A DNA stretch of 5,995 nt. Source: Paludibacteraceae bacterium (GTDB lineage Bacteria; Bacteroidota; Bacteroidia; Bacteroidales; Paludibacteraceae). The notes under the pieces were generated by a model that had not been told where the DNA came from, did no database searches, and saw only the letters and a program-made list of their open reading frames with translations. Shown here piece after piece: positions 5,032 through 5,995 of the stretch (position 1 is its first letter; the number at the start of each line of letters is the position of its first letter). A program made the translations under genes and the position numbers. The DNA lies in assembly GCA_018055865.1 (NCBI GenBank), contig JAGPGR010000125.1, positions 1-5,995 of the forward strand, given 5' to 3'.

Positions 5032-5995
5032 ATGAAGAAACTGATTGACTGGATTAAATTTGCGTTCAATTTTGTACGCTATGACATTTGGAGAATAACC
5101 GGTAATGAACTTTCCAAAACCCGTCGGATTTCCTACAATATTATCAAAACCATTTACCTCTCTGTCAGAGGAATTACAAGTCACAAACTAGGAATCAGGT
5201 CTGCTGCACTCACATTTTCTATTTCTTTCGCCATTGTTCCGCTCATTGCGCTCATTTCGGCCATTGCCAAAGGTTTCGGGATTGAAACTACTATTGAAGT
5301 AGCTTTGCAGGATACTTTTGCAGCTCAGGCTGATTTAATACCCACTATTATGGAATTTGTCAGAAAATACCTGGATTCCATGAGTGGCGGTTTGTTTATA
5401 GGTATTGGGTTTGGTATTCTGGTATATTCAGTCTACAATCTTTTTGCACAAATAGAAACCGCACTGAACAATATCTGGCAAGTACAAAAATCCCGATCGA
5501 TACTTAAGCAATTCACTCTTTATTTCTCCGGATTGCTTATACTTCCCATCCTTCTGGCTATAAGCAGCGGGCTATCTATTTATGTCAACGCCATTCTCAA
5601 GGAATCATTTCTTTTTCAGGTATTTACACCTGTTATGAAATTTCTGGTATCAACAATTCCTTACTTTTCCAGCGGATTATTGTTTACGTTGATTTATCTG
5701 ATTGTTCCGAATACCAAAGTGCGTTTTGTCAACGCACTGATAGCCGGCATGATCACAGGTTTTATTTTTCAACTTTTTCAGGGATTATATGTGAGCGGTC
5801 AGATTAATCTTACACGCTACAATGCTATTTATGGTGGATTTGCGGCTATTCCGCTTTTGCTACTTTGGTTGAATATTTCATGTCTTATTTTTCTGATTGG
5901 TGCCGAGATTTCATACGTGTCACAAAACCTGCGACACTTTGACTATGAAGTGGATACCGACACTATCAGCAACCGATACAAACGCAGTCTTACAC
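5032..5995 (+). CDS. YihY/BrkB-family inner-membrane protein, 3' end outside the window
   Basis: The frame is open from ATG 5032 to the window edge, giving 321 residues with no stop. It has the pattern of YihY/virulence-factor BrkB (UPF0761-type) proteins, which have about six membrane helices. Visible are AALTFSISFAIVPLIALISAI (58-78, helix 1 with the family's AAxxFxxxFxxxPL pattern), GLFIGIGFGILVYSVYNLF (120-138) and ALNNIWQVQK (144-153, the conserved N-W segment). Then come SGLLILPILLAISSG (166-180), LLFTLIYLIVPNTKV (216-230), AGMITGFIFQLFQGLY (238-253), and YNAIYGGFAAIPLLL (263-277) followed by a last helix ending GAEISY (290-295). A hydrophilic tail begins at about 300 and continues past the edge. 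Function is not established. The old name RNase BN for this family is an error, so the neighbouring rnpB gives no functional hint. No convincing promoter lies in 4985-5031; rnpB read-through or an unrecognised promoter may serve it. Confidence 0.92.
   Translation, partial: MKKLIDWIKFAFNFVRYDIWRITGNELSKTRRISYNIIKTIYLSVRGITSHKLGIRSAALTFSISFAIVPLIALISAIAKGFGIETTIEVALQDTFAAQADLIPTIMEFVRKYLDSMSGGLFIGIGFGILVYSVYNLFAQIETALNNIWQVQKSRSILKQFTLYFSGLLILPILLAISSGLSIYVNAILKESFLFQVFTPVMKFLVSTIPYFSSGLLFTLIYLIVPNTKVRFVNALIAGMITGFIFQLFQGLYVSGQINLTRYNAIYGGFAAIPLLLLWLNISCLIFLIGAEISYVSQNLRHFDYEVDTDTISNRYKRSLT

Noticed and set aside
4948..5184. Leftward 78-codon frame
   Set aside because: It is antisense to the 3' end of rnpB and the start of the YihY-family gene; nothing supports it.
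5032..5995. Possible ribonuclease BN partner for rnpB
   Set aside because: The RNase BN label on YihY-family proteins was a misassignment; the protein is a multi-helix membrane protein without nuclease motifs, so a functional RNA-processing pair is not supported.
1..5995. Search for CRISPR arrays, tRNA genes, transposases, integrases, toxin-antitoxin pairs or defence genes
   Set aside because: No regularly spaced long repeats, tRNA cloverleaf, attachment-site repeats or recognisable proteins of these kinds were found; the window reads as core genome with small intergenic repeats.

Overview
The window looks like a chromosomal core region of a Bacteroidota bacterium, probably order Bacteroidales. 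The base composition is moderately AT-rich. Several promoters match the Bacteroidota -7 element TAnnTTTG rather than an E. coli -10 box, and start codons lack Shine-Dalgarno sequences and sit behind A-rich leaders. A DUF5686-type protein, typical of this phylum, is also present. The genus cannot be fixed by eye; a Paludibacter- or Dysgonomonas-like organism is a guess.

Layout. The 5' end of a DUF5686-type envelope protein gene runs leftward off the window (460 to 1). A short divergent promoter region separates it from a rightward FemAB-family aminoacyltransferase (627-1757). That gene converges, across only 16 bases, on a leftward family 2 glycosyltransferase (1774-2841). A 273-base gene-free stretch (2842-3114) follows, carrying repeat debris: a GC-rich palindrome, a second small hairpin and a degenerate short tandem repeat. 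Next is a leftward LpxL/HtrB-like acyltransferase (3115-3993), and upstream of it on the same strand a small, very acidic protein (4066-4404). A hairpin plus U-run lies between these last two. The acidic gene and the RNase P RNA gene (rnpB, 4618-4977) are transcribed divergently, each from a visible promoter. After the rnpB terminator a YihY/BrkB-family membrane protein starts at 5032 and runs off the right edge.

How the genes fit together. Five of the six protein genes are envelope-related by family: outer-membrane DUF5686, FemAB, glycosyltransferase, lipid A-type acyltransferase and inner-membrane YihY. They lie in at least four transcription units, so this is a neighbourhood, not one operon. 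rnpB supplies the catalytic RNA for tRNA 5' maturation and is the most certain feature.

I found no CRISPR array, tRNA, integrase, transposase, toxin-antitoxin pair or recognisable defence system, and no convincing new multi-gene system. The items most worth a second look are the internally duplicated acidic protein, the terminator-like hairpin directly in front of the acyltransferase start codon, and the repeat-filled gap with an orphan rightward promoter.
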